From: Psychroserpens mesophilus
GTDB taxonomy: Bacteria; Bacteroidota; Bacteroidia; Flavobacteriales; Flavobacteriaceae
Assembly: GCF_000826645.1 (NCBI RefSeq)
Contig: NZ_JXJP01000001.1
Location: 1-64,000, forward strand
Length of the DNA: 64,000 nucleotides
Direction of reading: 5' to 3'
In this document: positions 36,559 through 47,100 of the stretch, piece by piece
How positions within the stretch are numbered: position 1 is the first letter of the stretch
Layout of the letters: each line of letters starts with the position of its first letter
The notes under the pieces: generated by a model
The model's input: only the letters and a program-made list of their open reading frames with translations
Database searches by the model: none
Told to the model about the DNA's origin: nothing
Program-made: the position numbers and the translations under genes

Positions 36559-38949
36559 ATGAAACGCATACTATTAGTTCTGTTGTCTTTGTCTTATGCA
36601 TTATTTGCTAATGCTCAAGATTTTTCTAGTCTATGGGAAGGGCATTTTTCATATCTCAATATTTCAGACTTTTCTGCTAGTGAAGATGTTTTGTATGCAG
36701 CATCTGAGAATGCTGTTTTTACATTTGATTATAACACAAACGAAATTAATACAATAAGCACTGTTGATGGTTTATCAGGTGATAACATTTCAAGTATATA
36801 TTACAGTGAAGCTAATGATATATTAGTTATTGGCTATGATACAGGATTAATTGACATTGTTTTGAATGATAATGAAGTACTGGTAGTTATTGATATTTTA
36901 AATAAGGTTACAATACCACCAGACAAGAAAAATATCAATCATTTTTATGAACACGAAGGGTTATTATACATCTCCACAGATTATGGTATTTCTGTTTATG
37001 ATTTAGAGCGGCTAGAGTTTGGAGATACTTATTTTATCGGTTCAGGAGGATCACAAATTAGAGTTACTCAAACTACAGTTGTCGATGGATTTGTTTATGC
37101 AGCCTGCAGAGATAATACTGGAATTAAAAGAGGTGATATTTCAAATCCAAATCTTATCGATTTCAATCAGTGGGAAACAATAAGAGCTGGAAATTTTGTC
37201 GCTATTGAAAGTATTGGAGATAAAGTTTATGCGATATCAATTAACAAAGCTGTTTTTGAAATTCTTGAAAATCCATTTACACAATTATTTCAATATCCAT
37301 TACTACCTGTTGATATGAGAAGTAATGATTCTAGACTTATCATAACTACTGAAGATGTCGTTTACATCTATGATGTGTTTTTTAATTTGATTTCTACGGT
37401 TACTAATAATTCTGATTTAGGTGTTCTATTTACTGTCGCATCATTAAATAATCAAGATGAAATATTTGTTGGAACTTCAGGTATAATAAATGATGGCAAA
37501 TCGGGACGAGGAGTTATTAAAACAACATTTAGCAGTCCAGATGTTTTTGAAGAAATTCATCCTGACGGACCTTTAAGTAATAATGTTTTTGCTATAGAAA
37601 ATAGTCCTAATAATTTATGGGCTGTTTTTGGTGGATATTCACGTACATTTAATCCAAGTGGTGGTATTAGAAGAAGTGGAGTAAGTAGATTTGTTAATGA
37701 AGAATGGAGAAATATTGAATATGATACTATTGAAAGTCTTATAGAAGATCCCTTCTTTTTATCAGATATAGCAATTAATCCGTTCAATACAGAACAGATT
37801 TTTATTACATCACACTGGTCTGGTGTTATTGAATTTAATAATGAAACGCCTATTATACTTTATAATGAGGATAACAGTACCTTAGATCCTTTTACTTCTA
37901 ACGTACAATTTGTTACTGTTAATATCTTCGATAAAAACGGAGCGTTATGGGTAATGAATTGTAGAACGCCAAGGCCATTGAATAAATTTGAAAATGGCCA
38001 GTGGACATCTTATGATTTTACTTCAATAATACCTGTGCCACCTACAAACAGTAATATTGGATTTTCGTCACTAGTTATAGATGATTTAAATAATAAATTT
38101 ACAGGTGCATTTTCTTTTGGCCTTGTTGGATTTAATGAGAATGGAGGAAATGAACAATTAAGTTTTGCAAATGGTGAAGCAGAAAATTTCCCTTCTTCAT
38201 TCGTTAAAACTTTAGCTTTAGATAATAATGGTCAACTTTGGATTGGAACCGAGAAGGGATTAAGAGTATTATTTAGTCCAGCCAATTTTTTTACGAATTC
38301 AGTTGTAAATAACATAGTCATTTTAGAAGAAGGAATTCCTAAAGAATTACTTTCAAATCAATTAATTACATCAATTGCTGTTGATGGTTCAAATAATAAA
38401 TGGATAGGAACTGCAGATTCTGGGCTGTTTTATTTTTCTCCAGACGGACAACAAACAATTTTTCATTTTACAAAAGATAACTCACCATTACCTACCAATA
38501 ATATTAATGAAGTATCGATAGATCCTTCTAGTGGTATCGTTTATATAGCAACACCAAATGGATTACTTTCCTTTTCTTCAGGAGGAACAAAACCAGAAGA
38601 AACATTAGATCAAGCTTTTGTTTATCCAAACCCTGTTCGACCAGAGTATAATATTTTAGGATCAAACAATCTAAATGATATTAATAACGGTGTTAAAATA
38701 TCTAACCTAACAGAAAATGTAAATATCAAGATAACAGATATTGAAGGCAATCTTGTTGCTGAAGCTCAGTCTAGAGTCAATCAAAGAACTTCCAGCGCCA
38801 ATTACAATTTTGCTATCGATGGTGGAACAGCTATTTGGAATGGGAAGAATCTCGCAAACAATGTTGTAGCAACTGGAGTTTATCTTATTTTTATTTCTGA
38901 TTTAGATTCTTTTGAAACTAAAATATTAAAACTACTTATTGTAAGGTAA
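36559..38949 (+). CDS. porZ: PorZ-like T9SS component with propeller repeats
   Basis: From the ATG at 36559 (MKRILLVLLSL) this is a 796-residue secreted protein with a signal peptide ending near FANAQ. The order fits PorZ: two beta-propeller regions made of two-component-regulator-propeller-like repeats (INTISTVDGLSGDNISSIYY, LWIGTEKGLRVL, KWIGTADSGLFYF), then a C-terminal sorting-type domain (FVYPNPVRPEYN). PorZ is a T9SS cell-surface component that helps attach cargo to lipopolysaccharide. The gene starts the porZ-recO-TonB receptor cluster; recO begins 18 bases after its stop. Confidence 0.8.
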   Translation: MKRILLVLLSLSYALFANAQDFSSLWEGHFSYLNISDFSASEDVLYAASENAVFTFDYNTNEINTISTVDGLSGDNISSIYYSEANDILVIGYDTGLIDIVLNDNEVLVVIDILNKVTIPPDKKNINHFYEHEGLLYISTDYGISVYDLERLEFGDTYFIGSGGSQIRVTQTTVVDGFVYAACRDNTGIKRGDISNPNLIDFNQWETIRAGNFVAIESIGDKVYAISINKAVFEILENPFTQLFQYPLLPVDMRSNDSRLIITTEDVVYIYDVFFNLISTVTNNSDLGVLFTVASLNNQDEIFVGTSGIINDGKSGRGVIKTTFSSPDVFEEIHPDGPLSNNVFAIENSPNNLWAVFGGYSRTFNPSGGIRRSGVSRFVNEEWRNIEYDTIESLIEDPFFLSDIAINPFNTEQIFITSHWSGVIEFNNETPIILYNEDNSTLDPFTSNVQFVTVNIFDKNGALWVMNCRTPRPLNKFENGQWTSYDFTSIIPVPPTNSNIGFSSLVIDDLNNKFTGAFSFGLVGFNENGGNEQLSFANGEAENFPSSFVKTLALDNNGQLWIGTEKGLRVLFSPANFFTNSVVNNIVILEEGIPKELLSNQLITSIAVDGSNNKWIGTADSGLFYFSPDGQQTIFHFTKDNSPLPTNNINEVSIDPSSGIVYIATPNGLLSFSSGGTKPEETLDQAFVYPNPVRPEYNILGSNNLNDINNGVKISNLTENVNIKITDIEGNLVAEAQSRVNQRTSSANYNFAIDGGTAIWNGKNLANNVVATGVYLIFISDLDSFETKILKLLIVR

Positions 38950-38967
38950 TTGTAGTGCCTAAACACG

Positions 38968-39687
38968 ATGCTCAATAAAAATAAAGCCATTGTTATTTCA
39001 AAAGTTAAATATCGGGATAACGATCTTATTGTAAAGTGTTTTACAAAGCAAAAAGGTCTTGTTTCTTATTTAATTCGTGGTGCCTTAAAAAGCAGTAAAG
39101 GAACTTCCAAAGCCGTTTACTTTCAATTATTATCTCAGCTTCAAATTGAAGAAAATTTTAGAGCTAATCAATCACTTCAATACATTAAAGAAGTCAAATC
39201 AGATTACATTTACAGAAGCATGCATACCAATGTTTATAAAAGTGCAATAGCGATGTTTCTAGCTGAAATTTTGTCAAACGTTTTAAAGGAGGAGGAACAA
39301 AACATCGAACTGTACGAATATCTTGAAGTCACCTTGAAATGGCTGGATTATCAGGATCAGTTTTCAAATTTTCATTTACTCTTTTTACTCAATCTAACAC
39401 AATATCTAGGCTTTTATCCTGAAAGTTCACATAGCGACGCTCCATATTTCAATTTGTTTAATGGATTATTTGAATCTCAAAAATCAAATATCTATTCGGT
39501 TTCTGGTGAAAATTTAATACTTCTAAAACAACTATTAGGCATAAATTTTGATGATTTGAATACAATTAAAATGAGTTCAAAACAAAGACAATCGTTTTTA
39601 ACCATGCTGTTGTTATATTTTGAATTACATTTGGGCAGCTTTAAAAAACCTAGAACTCTACAAGTATTTAATCAGGTATTCAATTAA
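38968..39687 (+). CDS. recO: DNA repair protein RecO
   Basis: This 239-residue protein has the RecO OB-fold N-terminus (KAIVISKVKYRDNDLIVKCFTKQKGLVSYLIRG) and a helical C-terminal domain. RecO works with RecF and RecR to load RecA at gaps. The C-terminal part shows no Cys4 zinc site, as expected in Bacteroidota. It lies 18 bases after porZ and 18 bases before the next TonB receptor gene, so the three appear co-transcribed. Confidence 0.94.
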   Translation: MLNKNKAIVISKVKYRDNDLIVKCFTKQKGLVSYLIRGALKSSKGTSKAVYFQLLSQLQIEENFRANQSLQYIKEVKSDYIYRSMHTNVYKSAIAMFLAEILSNVLKEEEQNIELYEYLEVTLKWLDYQDQFSNFHLLFLLNLTQYLGFYPESSHSDAPYFNLFNGLFESQKSNIYSVSGENLILLKQLLGINFDDLNTIKMSSKQRQSFLTMLLLYFELHLGSFKKPRTLQVFNQVFN

Positions 39688-39705
39688 AAAAAGTGAATTA
39701 TTTTT

Positions 39706-42120
39706 ATGAAGTTAATTAAAACACTAACTATTTGTTTATGTGCCATACTGGGTGCAAATGCTCAAGAAATTAAAGTGCTTGACCAAGAAACAAAAATACC
39801 AGTAGTTGGAGTTACTATTTACAATTCTAATAAAGATAAATCTGTTATTACAGATATAGATGGTAAAGCGTCTTTAGATCAGTTTGATGATGATGAGCTA
39901 ATTTATTTTCAAAGCATTCTCTACATACAATATTCGACTAAAAAGGCTTCAATATTAAAAATTAATAATACGGTTTTTTTAGTGCCTAAAGTTGAAGGCT
40001 TGGATCAAGTTGTAATTTCAGCATCAAAATTTGAACAAAGTAAACGCGATATTCCTCAAACAATAGTGAATATTAACTCTGCAGACATTCAATTTGAAAA
40101 TCCGCAAACTAGTGCAGATTTATTAGAAGCCACTGGCAATGTGTATATTCAAAAAAGTCAACTAGGAGGAGGAAGTCCTATCATAAGAGGATTTTCTACA
40201 AACAGACTGCTAATTACTGTAGATGGTGTTCGAATGAACAATGCTATATTTAGGAGTGGAAATCTTCAAAATGTCATTTCTATCGATCCATTTATCATAC
40301 AAAACACTGAAATTACTTTAGGAGCAGGTTCAGTGGTTTATGGCAGTGATGCTATTGGTGGTGTCATGAGCTTTTATTCGCAAAAACCTCAATTATCTTA
40401 TAAGGATTCATTGTATTTTAATGCCAATGCTGTTGCGAGGTATGCTAGTGCTAATAAAGAAAAAACAGGGCATTTAGATTTCAATTTCGGACTCAAAAAA
40501 TGGGCGTTTTTAACTAGTGTGAGTTATACCGATTTTGAGGATTTAAGAATGGGTAGGCATGGTCCTGACGAATATTTAAGACCAGAATATGTAGAGACAG
40601 TTAATGGTCAGGATGTGATTGTTCAGAATGAAAATCCAAGAGTACAAGTGCCTACTGGATATGATCAAATTAATTTTTTACAAAAAGCACGATACGAACC
40701 TAAAGAAGATTTAAGCTTTGATTTGGGCTTGTATTATACAACTACATCATCGTATTCCAGATACGATAGATTAATTAGATACAGAGGAGACGAATTACGT
40801 TCAGCTGAATGGAATTACGGACCACAACGTTGGTTTATGGGTAATTTTCAAATCACAAAACTAAGCAGCAGTTCTAATTTGTACGACAAAATTCAGGCAA
40901 CTGTTGCCTATCAAAACTTTCAGGAGAGCAGGTTTGATCGTGATTTCCAGTCGGAGTTAAGAAATATTAGAGAGGAAGCAGTGGATGCCTATTCTTTAAA
41001 TGTTGATTTTGAAAAACAATTAAGTAAAAGAAGTGAGCTTTTTTATGGTTTCGAGTATGTGTATAATAGGGTAAAGTCTGAAGGATTTACTGAAAACATT
41101 TCAACAAATGAATCTGTTGCAACTGTATCCAGATATCCTAATGGATCAGATTGGCAATCATTGGCTGCTTATACCAGTTATAAATACAAACCTAATCCGA
41201 AATTTGTATTTCAGTCGGGTTTACGATATAATTACGTCGTCGCCAATGCCGATTTTACTGAAAATAACACCTTTTTAAATTTGCCTTTTGAAAATGCCAA
41301 AGTCGATACAGGAGCCTTAACCGGAACTGCTGGAATAAGTTGGATGCCTAGTGAAATCATTCAGTGGAAATTAAACGCTTCAACGGCATTTAGAGCACCA
41401 AATATTGATGATATTGGAAAGGTTTTTGACTCTGAACCTGGTTCTGTGGTAGTACCTAATCCTAATTTGAAAGCCGAATATGCTTATGGTGCTGAATTAG
41501 GTTTAAAACTTAATTTCGACAATGTATGCATCATTGATATGGCAACCTACTATACGTTTTTAGACAATGCTTTAGTACGAAGTGATTTCGCTTTAAATGG
41601 AAATTCTCAAATACTTTACGATGGCGAATTGAGCAATGTACAGGCTATACAAAATGCTTCGCAAGAACGTATATATGGTTTTGAAGCTGGTATTAGATTA
41701 AATATTTCTAATAATTTGAAACTGGTATCTCAATATAATATCATTGGTGGAACTCAAGAAGATAACGGTTTAGAGTTTCCGGTTAGGCATGTTGCTCCAA
41801 ACTTTGGGAATACTCATTTTGTATGGAAAAAAGATAAACTTCAAATTGATGCGTTTGCTGAATATAATAACGAATTATCGTTTGATCAATTAGCAACTTC
41901 CGAATATGATAAAGATTATATTTATGCTTTAGATACTAATGGCAACCCATATTCACCTTCATGGTACACGCTTAATTTAAGAACACAATACCAATTATCT
42001 CAATCCACTAGTATTACTGCAGCCTTAGAAAACATTACAGACCAAAGATATCTTACGTATTCTTCTGGGATAACTGCTCCTGGCCGAAATTTAATCATGT
42101 CGTTAAAGTATAGCTTGTAA
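39706..42120 (+). CDS. TonB-dependent receptor, haem/haemoglobin-receptor-like
   Basis: This 804-residue outer-membrane receptor has a signal peptide ending near LGANAQ. A short carboxypeptidase-like domain follows (about 22-100), then a plug with GGGSPIIRGFSTNRLLITVDG and NNAIFRSGNLQNV, and a 22-strand-type barrel ending in SLKYSL. The plug resembles haem/haemoglobin receptors of the HmuR type, but no haem-uptake genes are adjacent, so the substrate is tentative. It is the last gene of the porZ-recO cluster and ends at a terminator. Confidence 0.9.
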   Translation: MKLIKTLTICLCAILGANAQEIKVLDQETKIPVVGVTIYNSNKDKSVITDIDGKASLDQFDDDELIYFQSILYIQYSTKKASILKINNTVFLVPKVEGLDQVVISASKFEQSKRDIPQTIVNINSADIQFENPQTSADLLEATGNVYIQKSQLGGGSPIIRGFSTNRLLITVDGVRMNNAIFRSGNLQNVISIDPFIIQNTEITLGAGSVVYGSDAIGGVMSFYSQKPQLSYKDSLYFNANAVARYASANKEKTGHLDFNFGLKKWAFLTSVSYTDFEDLRMGRHGPDEYLRPEYVETVNGQDVIVQNENPRVQVPTGYDQINFLQKARYEPKEDLSFDLGLYYTTTSSYSRYDRLIRYRGDELRSAEWNYGPQRWFMGNFQITKLSSSSNLYDKIQATVAYQNFQESRFDRDFQSELRNIREEAVDAYSLNVDFEKQLSKRSELFYGFEYVYNRVKSEGFTENISTNESVATVSRYPNGSDWQSLAAYTSYKYKPNPKFVFQSGLRYNYVVANADFTENNTFLNLPFENAKVDTGALTGTAGISWMPSEIIQWKLNASTAFRAPNIDDIGKVFDSEPGSVVVPNPNLKAEYAYGAELGLKLNFDNVCIIDMATYYTFLDNALVRSDFALNGNSQILYDGELSNVQAIQNASQERIYGFEAGIRLNISNNLKLVSQYNIIGGTQEDNGLEFPVRHVAPNFGNTHFVWKKDKLQIDAFAEYNNELSFDQLATSEYDKDYIYALDTNGNPYSPSWYTLNLRTQYQLSQSTSITAALENITDQRYLTYSSGITAPGRNLIMSLKYSL

Positions 42121-42123
42121 AAC

Positions 42124-42153
42124 AAAAAGGCTTCAATTATTTTGAAGCCTTTT
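42124..42153. terminator. Bidirectional intrinsic terminator
   Basis: AAAAGGCTTCAA and TTGAAGCCTTTT pair between the convergent receptor gene and the large lamin-tail gene. Confidence 0.85.
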
Positions 42154-42178
42154 GCATTTGTTTTTTTTATAATCTCAA

Positions 42179-45100
42179 CTACTTACGTTTTATCGCTCGC
42201 TTGATAAGTGTTTGTCCGTTAGACAAGGTTACTTTAGCGATGTAAGCTGACTGACTTAAATTATGTAGTTCAAATATTTCGGAAGAATTTTGACCTTTAA
42301 GATTGTAAAGTGTTCGTCCTAAGAGGTCTAAGATTTCAATCGTTTGGATTGTTGACCTATTTCCAACTGAAAATTTCACACTTCCATTTTGTAATTCCAG
42401 AATAGTTAGTTGATTGGTACCGATTTCATTCTCACCAATAGATAAAGCATCCGATTGGAACACGATTTCAAAACGCGAATTAAATTCTCCTGTTTCAGAC
42501 GTAAAATTGTAATCACTTTCTGAGAGATTATGAATGGTATTCAATAATTTATCATTTAAATAGATGGTATTGCTAGTCATGAACTCTCCTTCAAGTTCGG
42601 CAATAGAGATCTTATAAATTGTTGGCTCATCAATTGTAGTAAAGAATCCTAAAGAAATCTTTTCATCTAGCGTTAAGGCTTCTGGAGCTTTACCTTGAAT
42701 AGCGAATTTCTTTGGGCTACTGGTATTTAATAATGAGTACAATAGGGAATTGGCATTTGCCGATAAATTTTTATGGGCATCGTAATACATCCCATCATCG
42801 TCATTCGTTGCACCATTAACATAACCTATAAGAATCTGATTAAAGATACCATTATCAGAAGTTAAATTGAGTTTTATTTTGTTGGGTAATGCAGAATTTG
42901 ATGTTCTAAAGAATTGTGCATTATTTCCTGTAACTCTCATGCTGTTATTAAACAAAACATTAGTAGTTCTTACAGTTCCCGAAACTACAGTTGAAGGAGC
43001 TGCATCAGACATTGAGACAAAGAATCCCTGACCTGAAGGGATAAAACGATCAGGAGTTATCATATCACCACCAGCAGTTTCTCCGGTTCCATTTATAATG
43101 GCATAATCACTTTGCGCATAATTTAAAACTTCATTACCATTGGTATTTGCTGTGGCACCTGTATTATGTGACCAAAAGAAAATAGCACCATTTGTAGCGC
43201 CAACCGTTTGATCAATACTTGCATTTACGGCTAAAAATAAGTCGGCATTTATAGCTGAAGGATAAGGATTCCCTATAAAGTTCCAGTTATTATCGTTAGT
43301 TTCAGCGTCATTTCTGTAAATAGGAATGTTATAAACGCCATTATTAAAAGGACCTTGAAAGTTGTAGATGTATTGATTACCAGCTCCAATATAGCCTGCA
43401 GCAGAATGTGTTGCAGCATAGCCTACTCCAGGAAGCATTATAGATGCGCTATTAGCAAATTGCCAATCGTTGGCATCATCATCAATATCATCTTGACCAG
43501 CAACAGTACCATTATCATTATTTGTTTCTCGTGTTGAATCTCTAAAATTCTGAGCATTATACCAAAAACGTCTTGGTGTTGCAGACTCGTTAAGTCCATC
43601 ACCAACGGTTTCATTTAAAACAGGAGAGCTCCAGTAGGTGTACTCTTGAGGAGAGTTTAAAACAGCAGTCTCCTTTTCAACGGTAATTCTTGTTTTGTCG
43701 CTCGTAACCGCACCATCAACGATGGCAACATCACTGTTTTGAACAAAAGCACCATCTGTTTGCACTAATATATTTCCGTTAACCGTTACATTGTTTTCTA
43801 CTTCAACAAACGTATTATTTGAAATGGTTAGGAGATTTGTCGCATTTACGATTAATCGACAAGCGCTAAAACTTCCAAAAGTCGCCGTATCGTAGGCGTC
43901 ATCTATGACAGTAATGGTATTGATGTCGGGAATGCCATTATCCCAGTTGCCAGGAGTGATCCAAGTTGTACTGCGACTGGTGATGCGCACGGCATGACTG
44001 GCAACATAACACGTAGCAGTATTTTCTCTCACTTGACAGTAGTATTGGTAATTATCAAGACCAATTGTATTTGAGATGTTAAGTGTATTAGTAGTTACAC
44101 CACTATACGTTGCATTATTAGTTAATGCAGACCATCCATCAACTCCAGGTACAGAAACAAACCATTGGTATGCCAAAGGTAGTCCTCCAGCGAAGCCTTG
44201 GTTGGCAGTTAGTGTGAATGAAGCCGTTAAATCACAAGAAGAAAGTACAGTATCAGGCTCATCGGTAATTATTGGTGGTGTTCCAGTTGAAAAATCAAAA
44301 AGACCAATATCTGTATAGTCAACAGGAGCAAAAGCATCCCAATCATTTTGCATGTTATCTGGAGCATTCCAAGAAGCTACTCGAGGTACTGTAATACCAG
44401 TATTTTTACGTCTGTAAGTGTAGCCTTTAGGCACTGTAGTAAAATTTGCTCCTGTATAATCACCCCAAACATCAATCCATGTTTCAGTAATGCCGTCGTC
44501 AAAATAAAGACGAATGTTATCGTTGTTATCTACTGCAGGTATGCCAGAAGTCTCATTAGCCGTGTAACCACCTTCAGGATCAGTAGCATTTGTACCTCCA
44601 ATAGCAATTACATATACAGAATTATTAGGCATGGTATAAGCTGCAGACAAGTCAACAATAGCACCACCAGCATTAGGAGAGCCGTTGTTATGGACTCTAA
44701 TTTCATAATCGGCTAAATTCACAGGAGCTCCTGTGCCGTTAAAAATTTCGATATAGGTATGTGAACCTGAAGGTGCATCGGTAATTTCTGAAATAAACAA
44801 ATCGGTAGGCGACAATCCGGAAGTCCCTTCACAAGAACTAATCGCATTATTTATAACCGTAAAGGCGTCAGAGGTTTGACAACCAATATTATTAGTTACA
44901 ACGATGTTTCCTGAAATAGCGCCATCTGGAATTGTAATTTCAATTTCTGTAGGAGAAATTACAGTGTGCGCAATTGGTGATCCAGCAAATGTTACAGATG
45001 TTGTACCATCTAAATCACTGCCACTTATAGTCACTACAGTATTATCTGGACCACTTAAAGGTGTTACTACATTTACTGCAGATGTACAGAACCCTTCGCC

Positions 45101-46987
45101 TTGAATGGCAAACTCAAACACTTCTTCGCCTTCACCATCAGCAAAGTCGTTATTTGTTATTCTTACTGTAGCAGTTCGTGTACCTACTGCACTTGGATCA
45201 AAGGTGACATCAAAAACCACCAGATTATTAGGATTGGTGCTGATGTCAGTAACCGTAATAGGTAATCCTGAAGGTAGTGTTAGTGAAAAGTCACCTGCAT
45301 GTGCTCCAACGATTTGGATGTTACTAACAATTAAATCGGCTGATCCAATGTTTTGAATTCTGAAAGATTTGGTTTCTGAAGCACCACTAATATCTAAACT
45401 GGAAAATCGGGTGTTATCAAAAAAACTAGGAGTAACATCATTGTTAGAAATATTTGGAAAGGTATTGATATCACCTTCAACATTGATTTCAGGTTCTAAG
45501 GTAGAACATTGTGAAATCAAGGTATTAAATCCTGGACTTCCTCCAGTGATGACTTCTTGCCAGTTGGTTCCCGTGTCTGAATTATCCAGTGAATCGTCAA
45601 TAACATGAAGCGATACCGTATTTCCTCCGTCAGCACTATTATAAGTAACTTCATCTACTAGTGTCGTTGTATCGTCGGCTATAATAGATATTGTTGCTGT
45701 ATTATTGGGCAAAGTTCCTGGACCATTTCCATTAGAATAGGTTGGAGTAAAAGGACAATAGGTCGTTGGTCCTAAATTCCCTTCATTAAATTCTGCATCA
45801 CCTTCGCTACCTAAAGCCACAGTAATACAAACACCAGGCGCAATGGTAGCTCCAGTTGAAGGAAATGTAAATTGGGTAGTGCCATTGACTTCAATCGTAT
45901 AATTGTTAAGCACTTGGGTTAATCCAGTCGTGTTACAGATTTCAATCCATTCATCATCAACACCAGCAGTATTGTACATGATTTCAGTAATCACCACATC
46001 GGCTATGACTGGTAATTCGTCATCTAGTATGGTTAAGATATGTTCTGAACTTCCAGATACACCAGCAGAAATACCACCAGTAGGATTACTAAGATTTAAA
46101 ACCACAGCTTCATCACCTTCATAAATAAGATCATCTGCAATAAAAATAGTTAAACATTGATCTGCACTATTTCCCGCTGGAAACGTTAAGGTCTGCGGAA
46201 ACGTAATTGCTGAAGCTGCACCATCATCGTAATCTGTTCCGTTAATGGCACTACTTGATCCGTTAAGTGTAATATCTACGGTTGTGTCTGCAACTGCTGA
46301 AGGATTTAGGATGCTTACACACACAGCGATAGACACACCATTCTCAACAACAGATGAGGTAGCATTTACAAAACCTAAATAGGTGTCTGTACACACAGAA
46401 GTATGCGTGCCAATATTACTCCAGTCATCGTTTGCATTTACAACCCATTCACTATTAGCAGCTGAAGTTCCAGCAGAGGCCGTCCAGTTGGTATTAGGTG
46501 AACAGGTATTTGTTTTTCGTACTAAAGTGTGATTTACAGTACCATTTGCTGTGCCAGCCACATCCCAGCCTGTACCAGGATCAACTCCACCAACACCAAC
46601 CGCATCAATCAAGGTAAATGTGCCAGCAATGTCCTTGGCAAGACCTACTGCGTCATCACCATTCCAAGAAGCTACACCAGTGGTTAAATCTGCTGCAGCT
46701 AAAATAGTTGCACTAGCTGAACTATTTGCAACTACAAAGGTATTCCCATTAGCTAAAATTCCAGATAGTGAAATTGTAGCTCCAGGCCAAGGGGCTCCAT
46801 TTGAAGCTCTCCAAACTTCATAATTTGCTAAATTGACAGCTGCACCTGTACCGTTATAAATTTCAATATATTTATTGTTACTAGATCCTTCACCATATTC
46901 AGATATAATCAGGTCAGATACTTGTCCGTAAGAAGACAAAATCGCACACAAGCATTTTATTACGAAAAGCGCGTAATTTTTTTTCAT
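42179..46987 (-). CDS. Giant T9SS type A protein with lamin-tail, Calx-beta and IPT domains
   Basis: From the ATG at 46987 this is 1602 residues, with a signal peptide ending near SSYGQ. The visible order is lamin-tail domain (about 25-160, IISEYGEGSSNNKYIEIYNG), Calx-beta-like domain (about 205-330), second lamin-tail (about 335-480), choice-of-anchor D (about 505-640, RIQNIGSADLIVSNI), IPT/TIG (about 645-715), third lamin-tail (about 725-890), a long beta-rich region, and a C-terminal type A sorting domain (ELQNGSVKF, IQTIEILDLLGR, KVTLSNGQTLIKRAIK). It is predicted to be exported and surface-anchored by T9SS; its binding partner is unknown. A start at 46999 would add four residues. Confidence 0.9.
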   Translation of the reverse strand: MKKNYALFVIKCLCAILSSYGQVSDLIISEYGEGSSNNKYIEIYNGTGAAVNLANYEVWRASNGAPWPGATISLSGILANGNTFVVANSSASATILAAADLTTGVASWNGDDAVGLAKDIAGTFTLIDAVGVGGVDPGTGWDVAGTANGTVNHTLVRKTNTCSPNTNWTASAGTSAANSEWVVNANDDWSNIGTHTSVCTDTYLGFVNATSSVVENGVSIAVCVSILNPSAVADTTVDITLNGSSSAINGTDYDDGAASAITFPQTLTFPAGNSADQCLTIFIADDLIYEGDEAVVLNLSNPTGGISAGVSGSSEHILTILDDELPVIADVVITEIMYNTAGVDDEWIEICNTTGLTQVLNNYTIEVNGTTQFTFPSTGATIAPGVCITVALGSEGDAEFNEGNLGPTTYCPFTPTYSNGNGPGTLPNNTATISIIADDTTTLVDEVTYNSADGGNTVSLHVIDDSLDNSDTGTNWQEVITGGSPGFNTLISQCSTLEPEINVEGDINTFPNISNNDVTPSFFDNTRFSSLDISGASETKSFRIQNIGSADLIVSNIQIVGAHAGDFSLTLPSGLPITVTDISTNPNNLVVFDVTFDPSAVGTRTATVRITNNDFADGEGEEVFEFAIQGEGFCTSAVNVVTPLSGPDNTVVTISGSDLDGTTSVTFAGSPIAHTVISPTEIEITIPDGAISGNIVVTNNIGCQTSDAFTVINNAISSCEGTSGLSPTDLFISEITDAPSGSHTYIEIFNGTGAPVNLADYEIRVHNNGSPNAGGAIVDLSAAYTMPNNSVYVIAIGGTNATDPEGGYTANETSGIPAVDNNDNIRLYFDDGITETWIDVWGDYTGANFTTVPKGYTYRRKNTGITVPRVASWNAPDNMQNDWDAFAPVDYTDIGLFDFSTGTPPIITDEPDTVLSSCDLTASFTLTANQGFAGGLPLAYQWFVSVPGVDGWSALTNNATYSGVTTNTLNISNTIGLDNYQYYCQVRENTATCYVASHAVRITSRSTTWITPGNWDNGIPDINTITVIDDAYDTATFGSFSACRLIVNATNLLTISNNTFVEVENNVTVNGNILVQTDGAFVQNSDVAIVDGAVTSDKTRITVEKETAVLNSPQEYTYWSSPVLNETVGDGLNESATPRRFWYNAQNFRDSTRETNNDNGTVAGQDDIDDDANDWQFANSASIMLPGVGYAATHSAAGYIGAGNQYIYNFQGPFNNGVYNIPIYRNDAETNDNNWNFIGNPYPSAINADLFLAVNASIDQTVGATNGAIFFWSHNTGATANTNGNEVLNYAQSDYAIINGTGETAGGDMITPDRFIPSGQGFFVSMSDAAPSTVVSGTVRTTNVLFNNSMRVTGNNAQFFRTSNSALPNKIKLNLTSDNGIFNQILIGYVNGATNDDDGMYYDAHKNLSANANSLLYSLLNTSSPKKFAIQGKAPEALTLDEKISLGFFTTIDEPTIYKISIAELEGEFMTSNTIYLNDKLLNTIHNLSESDYNFTSETGEFNSRFEIVFQSDALSIGENEIGTNQLTILELQNGSVKFSVGNRSTIQTIEILDLLGRTLYNLKGQNSSEIFELHNLSQSAYIAKVTLSNGQTLIKRAIKRK

Positions 46988-47033
46988 TGGGAAAATCATT
47001 TAATTACCATAAAGGTAAGCTGATAAATTTATG

Positions 47034-47041
47034 CAAAAATA
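47034..47041 (-). promoter_or_regulatory. -7 promoter box (TATTTTTG) for the lamin-tail protein
   Basis: A TAnnTTTG match on the minus strand 47 bases upstream of the ATG at 46987. Confidence 0.4.
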
Positions 47042-47088
47042 GTTAAAAATGAGCAGTTTAAGGGCTTACTTTTATTAACAAAATGTTA

Positions 47089-47096
47089 TATTTTTG
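47089..47096 (+). promoter_or_regulatory. -7 promoter box (TATTTTTG) for recX
   Basis: A TAnnTTTG match ending five bases before the GTG at 47101. Transcription would begin close to the start codon, which excludes the ATG at 47083. Confidence 0.5.
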
Positions 47097-47100
47097 CACA

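Noticed and set aside
44076-46823. Several plus-strand open frames opposite the lamin-tail gene
   Set aside because: They mirror the Thr/Val-rich coding strand and lack signals or domains; the minus-strand gene explains the region.
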